A DNA stretch of 64,000 nt from an uncultured Chryseobacterium sp. (lineage in GTDB: Bacteria > Bacteroidota > Bacteroidia > Flavobacteriales > Weeksellaceae), in NCBI GenBank assembly GCA_913778505.1, contig CAJYWD010000007.1:62001-126000 (forward strand), written 5' to 3'. The first letter of the stretch is position 1; each line of letters starts with the position of its first letter. The translations under genes were made by a program, and so were the position numbers. Shown one piece after another: positions 48,382 to 57,687 of this stretch. The notes under the pieces are model-generated. The model searched no databases, was not told where the DNA came from, and saw nothing but the letters and a program-made list of their open reading frames with translations.

Positions 48382-48421
48382 AAAGTTCCGGCTCGCCATA
48401 AGCGAGCCGAGCTTTGTTTTT
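48382..48421 (+). terminator. Terminator between the GNAT gene and rho
   Basis: CGGCTCGC (48389-48396), loop CATAA, GCGAGCCG (48402-48409), extended by AAAG/CTTT, then TTTGTTTTT. It serves the plus strand; its T tract touches the rho stop codon. Confidence 0.85.
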
Positions 48422-50252
48422 ATCTGTTCATAGACATCAGAAACTCCTCATTGTTTCTGGTACCTTGCATTTGTTTCTGTACAAATTCCATGGCTTCCAA
48501 AGGATTCATATCAGCCAGATATTTTCTCATTATCCACATTCTCTGTTGCGTGGCTTCATCCTGAAGTAAATCATCTCGTCTGGTGCTGGAAGAAACCAGA
48601 TCTACCGCCGGATAAATACGCTTGTTAGCAATTTTTCTGTCCAGTTGTAATTCCATATTTCCGGTTCCTTTGAATTCCTCAAAAATCACCTCATCCATTT
48701 TAGAACCTGTATCAATAAGGGCTGTTGCGATGATGGTTAATGAACCACCATTTTCAATTTTTCTCGCAGCTCCGAAGAAACGTTTCGGCTTGTGCAGTGC
48801 GTTCGCATCCACACCACCGGAAAGGATTTTTCCCGATGCCGGCGTCACCGTGTTGTAAGCTCTGGCAAGACGTGTAATAGAATCCAGCAAAATCACCACA
48901 TCGTGACCACATTCCACCATTCTTTGTGCTTTGGATAACACCAGATTCGCTACTTTTACGTGCTTGTCTGCCGCTTCATCAAAGGTAGATGCGATCACTT
49001 CCGCGTTCACGCTTCTCTGCATATCAGTAACTTCTTCAGGACGTTCGTCAATCAGAAGAACCATCATATAAGCTTCCGGGTGATTAGCAGAAATGGCATT
49101 GGCAATATCTTTCAGCAAAATGGTTTTACCGGTTTTAGGTTGTGCAACAATCATTGCTCTCTGACCTTTACCGATAGGTGCGAATAAGTCTACAATCCTC
49201 GTAGAAAGGGTAGCATTCCTGCCCGCCAGGTTGAATTTTTCCTGAGGAAAAAGCGGTGTAAGGTATTCAAACGCTACACGATCTTTGATGAACGCCAGAT
49301 CTCTCCCGTTCACTTCCGTAGGTTTCTGAAGTGAAAAATATTTTTCACCCTCTTTTGGAAGTCTCACAATGCCTTTTACCGTGTCACCGGTTTTCAAACC
49401 ATAATTTCTGATTTGATTGGTAGATACGTACACATCATCGGGAGACGAGATATAGCTGAAATCCGAAGAACGCAGGAATCCGTAATTATCAGGAAGAATT
49501 TCCAGAACACCTTCGATGCTCACAATACCATCAAAGTTGAATTCTTTTTTTGGTTCCTGCTGCTGATGCTGCGGAGCGTTTTGTGTTTCGGAAGGGTGGT
49601 TATTATGCTGTGAATGATTCTGATTGTTAGCCGACTTGTTTTGTTGAGGTCTTTGTGTTTTTTGCTGACCTTTGTTATTGTTGGTCTTCTGCTGCTGAGG
49701 ATTTTGTTGCTGAGGATTCTGCGGCTGAGCATTTGCAAGCTGCGGATTGCTTGGCATTGTAGGATCCGTGTCTTCCTGTTTTTCTTCAGCTTTTGGAGGA
49801 GTCTCGGCCGGTGCATCTGTGGCAGATTCCTCTGTCTGTGGCTGGCTGATTCTGGTTCTCTGCTTTTTCTTCGGCGGGTTTTGTGCCTTCGCAACTTCTG
49901 CAGGGGCAGTTTCTGCTGACGGACTTTCTCCGGCAGTGATTTCCGCTGTAGGTGTTTCTTCCTTAGCAGCCGGCAGCTCTGCCGTATCCGTAGGTTTCGC
50001 TGCTGGTTTGCGGCCTCGCTTTTTAGGAGCCGGTGCTTTGTCCTTCGGCGTTTCTTCTGGGGTATTGTCCATATTTTCGGGGTTGGCGTTCAGATAATCT
50101 TTAATGACTTTTGGATTGGAAGCCTGATAATCAAGAATGGCAAAAACAGTTTCCTCTGGAGAACTTTTCTTTGCCACTTTAACGCCTAAATCTTTAGAAA
50201 GTTTGGTCAATTCCTCTTCGGACTTGGACCGTAGCGTTTCGATATTAAACAT
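48420..50252 (-). CDS. rho: Transcription termination factor Rho
   Basis: 610 residues from the ATG at 50252 ([14 protein letters not shown]), which fits the Rho N-terminal helix; upstream in-frame codons are non-homologous. An insert of about 200 residues first alternates Ala/Pro/Glu/Lys, then at about 165-245 becomes Gln/Asn-rich ([20 protein letters not shown]). The RNA-binding domain ([16 protein letters not shown]) and ATPase follow, with Walker [12 protein letters not shown] and the [10 protein letters not shown] loop. The Gln/Asn-rich insert is a Bacteroidetes feature, and in Bacteroides it has been linked to Rho condensates. Own divergent promoter. Confidence 0.96.
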   Translation of the reverse strand: MFNIETLRSKSEEELTKLSKDLGVKVAKKSSPEETVFAILDYQASNPKVIKDYLNANPENMDNTPEETPKDKAPAPKKRGRKPAAKPTDTAELPAAKEETPTAEITAGESPSAETAPAEVAKAQNPPKKKQRTRISQPQTEESATDAPAETPPKAEEKQEDTDPTMPSNPQLANAQPQNPQQQNPQQQKTNNNKGQQKTQRPQQNKSANNQNHSQHNNHPSETQNAPQHQQQEPKKEFNFDGIVSIEGVLEILPDNYGFLRSSDFSYISSPDDVYVSTNQIRNYGLKTGDTVKGIVRLPKEGEKYFSLQKPTEVNGRDLAFIKDRVAFEYLTPLFPQEKFNLAGRNATLSTRIVDLFAPIGKGQRAMIVAQPKTGKTILLKDIANAISANHPEAYMMVLLIDERPEEVTDMQRSVNAEVIASTFDEAADKHVKVANLVLSKAQRMVECGHDVVILLDSITRLARAYNTVTPASGKILSGGVDANALHKPKRFFGAARKIENGGSLTIIATALIDTGSKMDEVIFEEFKGTGNMELQLDRKIANKRIYPAVDLVSSSTRRDDLLQDEATQQRMWIMRKYLADMNPLEAMEFVQKQMQGTRNNEEFLMSMNR

Positions 50253-50344
50253 ATAGTCGTAAAAAGGGTAAATTATTTTTATTTGTGTAAAAGATAAGAA
50301 TGAAAACCAGGCGGTTATCATTTTTAAAAAAGGTAATTACAATG

Positions 50345-50374
50345 CAAATCTACATTAATTTTTGAATTAAGCAA
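50345..50374 (-). promoter_or_regulatory. Promoter of rho
   Basis: On the minus strand TTG (50374-50372), a 19-base spacer, and TAGATTTG (50352-50345). The predicted leader is about 85 bases, room for autoregulation. It overlaps the divergent promoter of the DUF4293 gene. Confidence 0.62.
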
Positions 50375-50391
50375 AAATTATTTTATTTTTG
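50362..50391 (+). promoter_or_regulatory. Promoter of the DUF4293 gene
   Basis: TTG at 50362-50364, 19-base spacer, TATTTTTG at 50384-50391. The transcript would start near 50398, favouring the ATG at 50434. Confidence 0.65.
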
Positions 50392-50433
50392 TGCTCTATT
50401 GATAAGCTTTATATCAAGGATTTACAACTGAAA

Positions 50434-50823
50434 ATGTTACAGAGAATACAAACCGTCTGGATAGTGTTAGCCGTTTTGGGAACTGTTTTCCTTAATATCA
50501 CCGCACAGGATTTTGATATTTTGGGAGCGTACCTTACTATTAATGCGTTAACAATCATTCTGATTCTGTTTGGTGTACTCAGCATCTTCAGTTATAAAAA
50601 CCGTAAGAGACAAATTTTGCTGAACACCATCAGCATCATTATAAACGCTTTGTTGATTGGTCTTTTGGCGTATTGGCTGCTAAATTTATCCGGAGGAATC
50701 AAAGTTCCTGAGAAGGGTATTGAGCCGGTTTTCCCATTGATTTCTGTAGTATGCCTGCTTTTGGCAAATGTGTACATCAGGAAAGATGAGAGGCTCGTAA
50801 AATCTGTAGACAGACTGCGATAG
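50434..50823 (+). CDS. DUF4293 family membrane protein
   Basis: 129 residues from MLQRIQTVW. Four hydrophobic helices (about 6-25, 35-55, 67-88, 101-118) separated by short basic loops. The MLQRIQT(V/I)(W/Y) start and four-helix plan match the Bacteroidetes DUF4293 family, function unknown. It is often beside rho; here the two are divergent. Confidence 0.82.
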   Translation: MLQRIQTVWIVLAVLGTVFLNITAQDFDILGAYLTINALTIILILFGVLSIFSYKNRKRQILLNTISIIINALLIGLLAYWLLNLSGGIKVPEKGIEPVFPLISVVCLLLANVYIRKDERLVKSVDRLR

Positions 50824-50850
50824 ACCTAGCGACGATTTTTTTTGAGTGAG

Positions 50851-50880
50851 AACAGCTTCCTTTTTTGGAGGCTGTTTTTA
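50851..50880 (+). terminator. Terminator after the DUF4293 gene
   Basis: AACAGCTTCC (50851-50860), T6 loop, GGAGGCTGTT (50867-50876) with one T-G pair, followed by TTTATTTT. Confidence 0.85.
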
Positions 50881-50886
50881 TTTTAA

Positions 50887-50894
50887 TAGATTTG
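50887..50894 (+). promoter_or_regulatory. Promoter -7 element for the membrane protein at 50912
   Basis: TAGATTTG, 17 bases before a GTG start. This placement supports GTG at 50912 as the start. Confidence 0.5.
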
Positions 50895-50911
50895 TGTAAA
50901 AGCTTTATAAC

Positions 50912-51490
50912 GTGGATACATTCAATCATCTAAAGACCATCATCAGTATCATTCTGAGTTTGGGCATCGGAACGCTGCTGAATGGCAGTGTCAAGTTCAT
51001 CCAGCATCCCGGCCGCACCAGACCGTTCTGGGTTCATCTGCTCTTCGTGCTTTATATTTTTATTCTGATGATTCATTTCTGGTGGTGGGAATACCGCTTG
51101 CGTGCGCTCACATCCTGGACATTCACACAGTACATATTTATCATTGCGTACATCATTTTATTTTTTGTTCTCTGTACATTGCTTTATCCCGCTGACTTGA
51201 AGGACCATCATAATGATTATAAAACCTACTTCTACTCCCGCCGAAAGTGGCTTTTCGGATTTCTTGCCATAATGTTCTGCCTGGATCTGGTGGACACGCT
51301 TTACAAAGGCAGAGAGTACGTACAATCTTTGATGCCGCTCTACGGAATCCGTATGATCACGCATATTCCCCTGAGTCTCGCGCTGATCTTTATCAGCTCA
51401 AAGAAGAATCTGTATTATGCCGGTACTCTGATCTTTTTTATTCTTTTCGAGGTCATCTTTATCTACAAACGGTATTACCTTTATTCTTAG
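50912..51490 (+). CDS. Hypothetical integral membrane protein
   Basis: 192 residues with a GTG start. Hydrophobic helices at about 9-25, 43-60, 72-92, 112-127, 146-162 and 168-185, with a basic, aromatic C-terminus (YKRYYLYS). A conserved-looking HFWWWEYRL sits at the end of the second helix. No family recognised; no enzyme motif seen. Monocistronic, between DUF4293 and the M28 peptidase. Confidence 0.7.
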   Translation: MDTFNHLKTIISIILSLGIGTLLNGSVKFIQHPGRTRPFWVHLLFVLYIFILMIHFWWWEYRLRALTSWTFTQYIFIIAYIILFFVLCTLLYPADLKDHHNDYKTYFYSRRKWLFGFLAIMFCLDLVDTLYKGREYVQSLMPLYGIRMITHIPLSLALIFISSKKNLYYAGTLIFFILFEVIFIYKRYYLYS

Positions 51491-51541
51491 AATGGTAACA
51501 ATTCCCAGAAAACCGATACTCATCCCATAAATCAATCATCC

Positions 51542-52468
51542 ATGAAAAAAATCATCTTCTTTATTTTAACAGCTGGCTCTGTATGCACCTATGCTCAGGA
51601 TATTTCCAAAGAACGAATTCTAGACATTGTTTCAACTTTGGCTTCGGACGAAATGAAAGGCCGCAAATTCGGAACACCTGAAAATGATAAAGCCGCAGAA
51701 TATATTGCCGCCGAATACAAAAAGAATAATCTGGAATATTGCTATGGTGATTCTTACATGATTCCTTTTGAATATAAAGGACAGAAAGGTTACAATGTCT
51801 GTGGTGTGAAGAAAGGGAAATCTCCGGAGAGTCTTGCTTTTTCAGCACATTTTGATCATATCGGAACTAACCAAAAAGAAGGCGATAATATCTATAACGG
51901 TGCCGATGATGATGCTAGCGGAGTAGCCACAGTTATTGGTCTGGCAGATTATTTCAAAGATAAAAAGACGGATTTCTCAATGGTTTTTATGGCTTTCAAT
52001 GCAGAAGAAATTGGATTGATTGGTTCAAAAGCTTTGGCAGACAATCAGAATCTGAATCCGGTTTTTAATAACATCAGAGCACTTTTCAATTTCGAAATGC
52101 TGGCGACAGAATCTCAGTTCGGAAAGAATGCTGTTTTTATGACCGGCGATGAGTTTTCTGATTTTGATGAATTGATTAATGCCAATGCTGCCAACGGTCT
52201 CAAGGTTTATCCCGATCCTTATCAAGGTCAGCATTTGTTTTACCGTTCTGATAATGTGAATTTTGTCAAAAAGAAAATCATCGCCCATTCTATTTCGACA
52301 GTCGATATGAACAAGGCGACACATTATCACGGGGTGAACGATGATATGTCTATTGTAGAAGCGGATAATCTTACCAATATCATCAATAACTTTGCTAAGA
52401 CCATCGAAAAGCTCAATGCCGGAAACTTTCAGCCGAAGTATAATGATAAGGTAAGATACGATTTCTGA
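51542..52468 (+). CDS. M28 family zinc aminopeptidase
   Basis: 308 residues with a signal peptide to about TYAQ at residue 19. Zinc ligands and catalytic residues are in SAHFDHIG near residue 103, NGADDDASGVA near residue 121 and FNAEEIGLIGS near residue 152, with the last histidine in HYHGVNDD. This is the di-zinc M28 fold acting on peptides or amino-acid derivatives in the periplasm or outside. No T9SS domain. Confidence 0.9.
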   Translation: MKKIIFFILTAGSVCTYAQDISKERILDIVSTLASDEMKGRKFGTPENDKAAEYIAAEYKKNNLEYCYGDSYMIPFEYKGQKGYNVCGVKKGKSPESLAFSAHFDHIGTNQKEGDNIYNGADDDASGVATVIGLADYFKDKKTDFSMVFMAFNAEEIGLIGSKALADNQNLNPVFNNIRALFNFEMLATESQFGKNAVFMTGDEFSDFDELINANAANGLKVYPDPYQGQHLFYRSDNVNFVKKKIIAHSISTVDMNKATHYHGVNDDMSIVEADNLTNIINNFAKTIEKLNAGNFQPKYNDKVRYDF

Positions 52469-52498
52469 CGTCTGAAAATTTAAACTATTTATTTTCCG

Positions 52499-52506
52499 TA
52501 TTTTTG
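52499..52506 (+). promoter_or_regulatory. Promoter -7 element for the ABC exporter at 52524
   Basis: TATTTTTG, 18 bases before the ATG. -33 box not evident. Confidence 0.5.
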
Positions 52507-52523
52507 CAGATCAATTTTTCTTA

Positions 52524-54362
52524 ATGAAACCATTCCAGCGCATCCTCGGTTTTGCAAAGCCGCATCAGAAGTACCTTTGGGGAAGTATGTTTTTCAACAT
52601 TCTCTATTCGCTTTTGCAAATCTTCTCCATAGGAACTTTGCTTCCGATCCTGGGTATCATGTTCGGAACTGTGGACGCTGTGGATACGTCAAAAGTTCCT
52701 GTCTGGAATGGCAGATTGGCGGATTATTTTGCTTATATAAAAGATTGGGCGTATTACACCATCCAAATCAATATGGATGAGCACGGCGGCATCAAGGTAT
52801 TGGCAGTGCTCTGCGGTATCACGGCGTTCGCATTTTTGCTTCGTAATATTTTCCGCTATATCGGTTCTTATTTGTTGGTCAATTACCGTGTCGGGATTAC
52901 CAGAGATCTTCGAACAGCGATGTATGACAAGTTTCTGAAATTACCGGTTTCTTTCTTCACGGAACAGCGCAAAGGCGATATGATGTCCAGAATTTCTAAC
53001 GACATAGGCGGTGTAGAGAGTGGAATTATGGGCTCTTTGGTGGATATTGTGAACTCGCCGTTTATGATTATTTCATCATTGACAGCATTGTTTATCCTTT
53101 CTCCCAAGCTTACCTTGTTTTCGCTCATCGTTTTTCCAATTATGGGATGGATTATTTCCTGGGTTGGAAAAAGTCTGAAAAGACAGGCCAAAAATGCGCA
53201 GGAAGAATTAGGCAATCTTTTCTCTTTGGTAGATGAAACCTTGAAATCTTCAAAAGTCATTAAGATTTTCAATGCCGATAAAATCCTGAAAAATCGCTTT
53301 AATAAAACAACGAATCAGTGGCAGCATCACGCCATTGCGATGAGCAGAAGGCGGGAATTGGCCTCACCAATGAGTGAGTTTCTCGGTTCTGTAACGATGT
53401 TGCTGATTACCTGGTACGCTGGTACAGAAATCATCAACGGAACCAATCGTGATCCTGCAACTTTCCTTGCTTTCATTGCGGTCTTCTTCCAGATTTTGGA
53501 CCCGGCAAAGCGTCTCTCAAACGCAGTTTCCAATATCCAGGGCGGAATGGCGAGTCTTGAAAGAGTGTCCGAAGTTTTGGATTACGATCTTAAAGTTGAC
53601 GAAGTTCCGAATCCGACACCAATTTCTGAACTGAAACATAGTATTGAGTTTAATAACATCGGATTCTATTACGAGAAATCTAATCTGATTCTTAAGAATT
53701 TTTCAATAGTGCTTCCCAAAGGAAAAACCATTGCATTGGTGGGACAGTCGGGTAGCGGAAAAACTACCATTGCCAATCTTCTCGCGAGATTCTATGATGT
53801 TTCTGCGGGCGAAATTCTGATTGACGGGCATAACATTAAAAATCTGAAACTGACGGATTACCGTAAACTTCTGGGAATGGTAACCCAGGAATCTGTTTTG
53901 TTTAACGATTCGGTTTACAACAATATTCTGATGGGAAATCCCAATGCAACGGAACAGGAAGTGATGGACGCCGCCAAAATTGCCAATGCACACGATTTTA
54001 TTATGCAGCTTCAGGATGGCTATCATACCAATATCGGAGACGATGGCAACAAGCTTTCAGGCGGACAAAAGCAGCGTGTATCTATTGCCAGAGCCGTTCT
54101 CAAAAATCCACCAATTATGATTCTGGACGAGGCCACTTCTGCGTTGGACACAGAATCAGAAAGATTTGTTCAGGACGCTTTGGAGAAGATGATGGAAAAC
54201 AGAACGTCTTTGGTTATCGCACATAGATTATCAACGATTCAGAAAGCGGACCATATTGTGGTGATGGAAAAAGGCGATATTGTGGAGCAAGGTTCTCACC
54301 AGGAATTGATGGATAAAGACGGAACTTACAGAAAGTTGGTTGAACTTCAGAATTTTGATTGA
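52524..54362 (+). CDS. ABC exporter, MsbA-like (lipid A flippase candidate)
   Basis: 612 residues: six transmembrane helices in the first about 340 and an ATPase with Walker A GQSGSGKTT, signature LSGGQKQR, Walker B IMILDEATSALD. The coupling region and length agree with MsbA-type flippases of Bacteroidetes. It is distinct from the glycan-locus transporter at 15478 and may be the housekeeping lipid A exporter. It ends 4 bases before the convergent csaA stop with no terminator between. Confidence 0.85.
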   Translation: MKPFQRILGFAKPHQKYLWGSMFFNILYSLLQIFSIGTLLPILGIMFGTVDAVDTSKVPVWNGRLADYFAYIKDWAYYTIQINMDEHGGIKVLAVLCGITAFAFLLRNIFRYIGSYLLVNYRVGITRDLRTAMYDKFLKLPVSFFTEQRKGDMMSRISNDIGGVESGIMGSLVDIVNSPFMIISSLTALFILSPKLTLFSLIVFPIMGWIISWVGKSLKRQAKNAQEELGNLFSLVDETLKSSKVIKIFNADKILKNRFNKTTNQWQHHAIAMSRRRELASPMSEFLGSVTMLLITWYAGTEIINGTNRDPATFLAFIAVFFQILDPAKRLSNAVSNIQGGMASLERVSEVLDYDLKVDEVPNPTPISELKHSIEFNNIGFYYEKSNLILKNFSIVLPKGKTIALVGQSGSGKTTIANLLARFYDVSAGEILIDGHNIKNLKLTDYRKLLGMVTQESVLFNDSVYNNILMGNPNATEQEVMDAAKIANAHDFIMQLQDGYHTNIGDDGNKLSGGQKQRVSIARAVLKNPPIMILDEATSALDTESERFVQDALEKMMENRTSLVIAHRLSTIQKADHIVVMEKGDIVEQGSHQELMDKDGTYRKLVELQNFD

Positions 54363-54366
54363 TATT

Positions 54367-54711
54367 TCATCCAACTTCCAATCCGTTTTTCACAGGCAAA
54401 CCCGGACTTAACAAAGTTACTTCACTTTTATTTTCGCTATAGACACCAAGAACAAGGCATTCGCTAAAGAAATTGGCGATTTGTTTCTTCGGGAAATTCA
54501 CAACAGCAAGAATCTGTTTTCCTATCAAATCTTCTTTCGAGTACAAAGCTGTGATTTGAGCCGAAGATTTTTTGATTCCCAAATCTCCAAAATCGATTTC
54601 CAACTGATAAGAAGGATTTCTGGCTTTTTCAAAATCATTGACGGAAATAATGGTCCCGACTCTGATGTCGATTTTCTCAAAATCGTTCCAGGATATTTCA
54701 GGTTTTGTCAT
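54367..54711 (-). CDS. csaA: CsaA-like tRNA-binding domain protein
   Basis: 114 residues, a stand-alone OB fold of the tRNA-binding type: WNDFEKIDIRVGTIISV at the start, then KSSAQITALYS, GKQILAVVNFPKKQIANFFSE. CsaA is described as a small tRNA-binding, chaperone-like protein. It follows the HExxH gene by 67 bases on the same strand. Confidence 0.88.
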   Translation of the reverse strand: MTKPEISWNDFEKIDIRVGTIISVNDFEKARNPSYQLEIDFGDLGIKKSSAQITALYSKEDLIGKQILAVVNFPKKQIANFFSECLVLGVYSENKSEVTLLSPGLPVKNGLEVG

Positions 54712-54778
54712 TGATAAATAATTTTAAGGCTTCAACAGGCTCAGCCTGAAATTTTTGAAAATTTTATTATTAAAGATG

Positions 54779-55315
54779 TCACACTAAGCTTGTAGAAGTG
54801 TCTGAATTTTGTAATTCTTGCAACAGCTTTTCAACTTCAGTTTTCTGCTCAGCATATTTCTGTTGCAATTCACTTCCTTCGCCCATTCTTACGTAATAAA
54901 TCAAAGCTTTCTCGCCGAAGAAGTTTTTGTAATAATCCGAAAGTTCCGGAATCTGCGGGAAATTGGTGTGAAATAACATTTCGTAATAAGCTTGCCATTC
55001 ACGCTCGTTTTTATCCAAAATCATCATTTTTGACGATTTCTGACGAACGTGCAACATCTCGTGAGCAAGCATGTTAAGAACCAAAGTCAAATCGAAATCG
55101 AACAGATTTCTTGGAATCAAAACTTCCTGGATTTCCCCGATTTCACCATTGGCAGTCAATAAAATCGAATTCTTTTCCAGTTCTTTCCGGAACCCGAATC
55201 CTGCAAAATTATCATCGTCCAAATCAAATTGATGAATCAGGAATTTGGCAGCGTTCAGGATTTCGCCGGTTTCTTTGTAAGCGTTGAGGTTGAATTGTAA
55301 TTGGTCGTAGTTCAT
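54779..55315 (-). CDS. Hypothetical protein with HExxH zinc motif
   Basis: 178 residues from the ATG at 55315 (MNYDQLQFNLNAYKETGEIL). LNMLAHEMLHVRQKSSK near residue 95 contains HEMLH, a likely zinc-protease site, and a glutamate-rich helix follows (NEREWQAYYEMLF). There is no signal peptide, so it is cytosolic. The C-terminal about 25 residues are coiled-coil-like. SprT-like or minimal metallopeptidase are possible; the family is not recognised. Confidence 0.7.
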   Translation of the reverse strand: MNYDQLQFNLNAYKETGEILNAAKFLIHQFDLDDDNFAGFGFRKELEKNSILLTANGEIGEIQEVLIPRNLFDFDLTLVLNMLAHEMLHVRQKSSKMMILDKNEREWQAYYEMLFHTNFPQIPELSDYYKNFFGEKALIYYVRMGEGSELQQKYAEQKTEVEKLLQELQNSDTSTSLV

Positions 55316-55419
55316 TTGTGTCAAGATAAAATTGGTTATGATTAGATTCAAATTTACAATTTAATGACGAAAATGTTTAAAAAGAAGTTGATTCTGCGCA
55401 CCGCTTGAGCGGAAATAAC

Positions 55420-55450
55420 AATAAAAAATCGCACCTGATAGATGCGATTT
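55420..55450 (-). terminator. Terminator of the suf operon
   Basis: On the minus strand AAATCGCA (55450-55443), 9-base loop, TGCGATTT (55433-55426), then a T tract; six bases after the sufD stop. Confidence 0.88.
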
Positions 55451-55456
55451 GATTTA

Positions 55457-56764
55457 TTAGAATTCCATGCTGACTTCCAGTTTTTCTGCCAGAAGTTTGG
55501 AAATTTTTACTTTGAGTGGCTCGATATCGATGTTTTGCATCGCATCGTTGGCAAAAGCGTAAAGCAACAATGCTCTTGCTTCTTTCTTGGAAATTCCACG
55601 GGCTCTGAGGTAGAACATCGCGTCCTCGTTTAGCTGTCCAACGGTACAACCGTGCGAACATTTCACATCGTCTGCAAAAATCTCAAGCTGAGGTTTGGTA
55701 TCGATAGTTGCGCCTTCGTCCAGCAAAATATTATTGTTCTGCTGATAAGCGTTGGTTTTCTGAGCAATCTTGTTCACAAAGACTTTTCCGTTGAAAACGC
55801 CGTGCGATTTGTCTTTGAAAATCCCTTTGTAATTCTGATAAGATTCGCAGTTGGGCGTGTTGTGATGAACGGCAGTGTGGTGATCTACCAATTGGTCTTT
55901 TCCGATAATTGTGATGCCGTTCATAAACGAATTGATATTCTCTCCGTTGTGAATGAAATCCAAATTGTTACGGACTAATTTTCCTCCAAAAGAGAAGGTG
56001 TTCACCGTTGTCAAGCTGTCTCTTTCCTGCTTCGCAAAGGTGTGATCTACAAGGTAAGACGTGTCGCTGTCGTTCTGCAATTTGTGCCAGTCCGCTTTTG
56101 CATTTTGATACGTGAAAATCTCCGTCACAGAGTTGGTAAACACGAAAGATTCATCAAAATTATGATGACTTTCAATGACTTCTACTTTGGCGCCAGCTTC
56201 TACAATCAGAAGATTTCTTGTGTTGTAGAACGTGTTTTCTTCCTGACTGTCGGAGATGTAAAAAACATGAATCGGTTTTTCTATGACGATATTTTTCGGA
56301 ACTTTCAGGAAAAATCCTTCGTTGAAATAAGCCAGATTCAGGTTGGTGAAAGCTAAGTCATTGCTTGCAATCGTATTGAAATATTGGTTGAACGATTCTT
56401 TTTTTGCGGAATCATTCAGCGCCTCGTTCAACGTCAGGAATTCTGCATTTTCAATAGAAATATTAGAGTATTCTTTGTGAAGTTTCCCGTTGATGAACAC
56501 AATCCAGTCAAAATGTTCTTCTCCCAAATGCAATTCGTCCAACTGCTCTTTGGTAATATGATGCGCTTCTGAAGGGAAAAAATTGTAATCTTTCTCTGTG
56601 ATTTCCTTCAGATTCGTGTATTTGTATTCTTCATCTTTTTTGGTTGGAAAACCTTTCTCTTCAAATTTCTGAAGAGCGATTTTTCTCTCTTCGTTCAAAA
56701 AAGAATGACGAAGCGATTCTAAAAATGAAGTGTGATGATTTAAAACTTGTTCTTTTAATGCCAT
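55457..56764 (-). CDS. sufD: Fe-S cluster assembly protein SufD
   Basis: 435 residues from the ATG at 56764 (ALKEQVLNHHTSF). The C-terminal beta-helix core has EIFADDVKCSHGCTVGQLNEDAMFYLRARGI near residue 380, the SufBD hallmark that holds the conserved cysteine and histidine at the SufB interface. SufD forms the SufBC2D scaffold on which clusters are built. An in-frame TTG 8 codons upstream falls close to the heptamer array and is less likely. Last gene of the suf operon. Confidence 0.93.
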   Translation of the reverse strand: MALKEQVLNHHTSFLESLRHSFLNEERKIALQKFEEKGFPTKKDEEYKYTNLKEITEKDYNFFPSEAHHITKEQLDELHLGEEHFDWIVFINGKLHKEYSNISIENAEFLTLNEALNDSAKKESFNQYFNTIASNDLAFTNLNLAYFNEGFFLKVPKNIVIEKPIHVFYISDSQEENTFYNTRNLLIVEAGAKVEVIESHHNFDESFVFTNSVTEIFTYQNAKADWHKLQNDSDTSYLVDHTFAKQERDSLTTVNTFSFGGKLVRNNLDFIHNGENINSFMNGITIIGKDQLVDHHTAVHHNTPNCESYQNYKGIFKDKSHGVFNGKVFVNKIAQKTNAYQQNNNILLDEGATIDTKPQLEIFADDVKCSHGCTVGQLNEDAMFYLRARGISKKEARALLLYAFANDAMQNIDIEPLKVKISKLLAEKLEVSMEF

Positions 56765-56805
56765 TACTGGTATTTCTGTATTTTGCAAATTTTTGTTTTT
56801 ACGTT

Positions 56806-56840
56806 AACTGTCAACTAACAACTATTAACTGACAACTAAT
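56806..56840 (-). repeat. Heptamer-phased spacer, sufC to sufD
   Basis: Five 7-base words written on the plus strand as AACTGTC, AACTAAC, AACTATT, AACTGAC, AACTAAT. The last one overlaps the sufC stop codon, so the array fills most of the spacer. Sense-strand form is nnnAGTT repeated. Confidence 0.75.
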
Positions 56841-57582
56841 TAAGAAGCCAATCGTAACCTTTTTCTTCCAACTCCAATGCAAGAGATTTATCGCCAGTTT
56901 TGATGATTTTTCCATCCGCCAAAACGTGAACGAAATCCGGCTGAATGTAATTCAACAATCTTTGATAATGCGTAATTAGTAAAACAGCATTGCCTTCATT
57001 TTTGAATTGGTTCACACCATCTGCCACGATTCTGAGCGCATCGATATCCAATCCGGAATCGGTTTCGTCAAGGATTGCCAATTTTGGATTCAGCATCATC
57101 ATTTGGAAGATCTCGTTTCTTTTCTTTTCACCTCCAGAGAAACCTTCGTTGAGAGATCTGGAAAGGAAATCTTTTCTGATGCCTAGTTTCTCAGAGTTTT
57201 CACGAATCAAACCAAGCATATCCTTTGCGCCCATTTCTTCCAATCCATTAGCTTTTCTGGTTTCGTTAAGAGCGGCTTTGATGAAATTGGTAACGGTAAC
57301 GCCAGGGATTTCCACAGGATATTGAAACGAAAGGAAAATACCTTTGTGCGCTCTTTCTTCAGGCGCATCTTCACCGATTTCTGCTCCTTCGAAAAGAATT
57401 TCGCCTTCGGTCACTTCATAATCCTCTTTTCCTGCAATTACAGAAGAAAGCGTCGATTTTCCTGCGCCGTTCGGTCCCATAATAGCGTGTACTTCGCCCG
57501 GTTTTATTTCAAGATTGATTCCTTTTAAAATTTCTTTGTCGCCGTCTTCAATTTTGGCGTGTAAGTTTTTTATCTCTAACAT
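56836..57582 (-). CDS. sufC: Fe-S cluster assembly ATPase SufC
   Basis: 248 residues. Walker [10 protein letters not shown] near residue 36, signature FSGGEKKR and Walker [13 protein letters not shown], the exact SufC version of the ABC ATPase motifs. It drives conformational change of the SufBC2D complex. A 105-base region with a dispersed repeat separates it from the GxxExxY gene; that repeat may carry its promoter (AAATCTTTG). Confidence 0.95.
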   Translation of the reverse strand: MLEIKNLHAKIEDGDKEILKGINLEIKPGEVHAIMGPNGAGKSTLSSVIAGKEDYEVTEGEILFEGAEIGEDAPEERAHKGIFLSFQYPVEIPGVTVTNFIKAALNETRKANGLEEMGAKDMLGLIRENSEKLGIRKDFLSRSLNEGFSGGEKKRNEIFQMMMLNPKLAILDETDSGLDIDALRIVADGVNQFKNEGNAVLLITHYQRLLNYIQPDFVHVLADGKIIKTGDKSLALELEEKGYDWLLN

Positions 57583-57592
57583 ACTTTTAAAT

Positions 57593-57666
57593 TTATCGCA
57601 AGGCTAGACAAAGATTTTTTTTATCTTCCTTTGCTTTTTTAAGTGAAACAAAGGCGCTAACGCTTA
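57593..57666 (-). repeat. 75-bp dispersed repeat, left of the GxxExxY gene
   Basis: On the plus strand it begins TTATCGCAAGGCTAGACAAA and ends ACAAAGGCGCTAACGCTTA. The copy at 58145-58220 is its imperfect inverted counterpart (18 of 20 bases match at the outer end, and the CAAAGsCGCTAAmGCTTA inner end also matches). Confidence 0.75.
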
Positions 57667-57687
57667 TCAATGAAATACTATTGTTTC

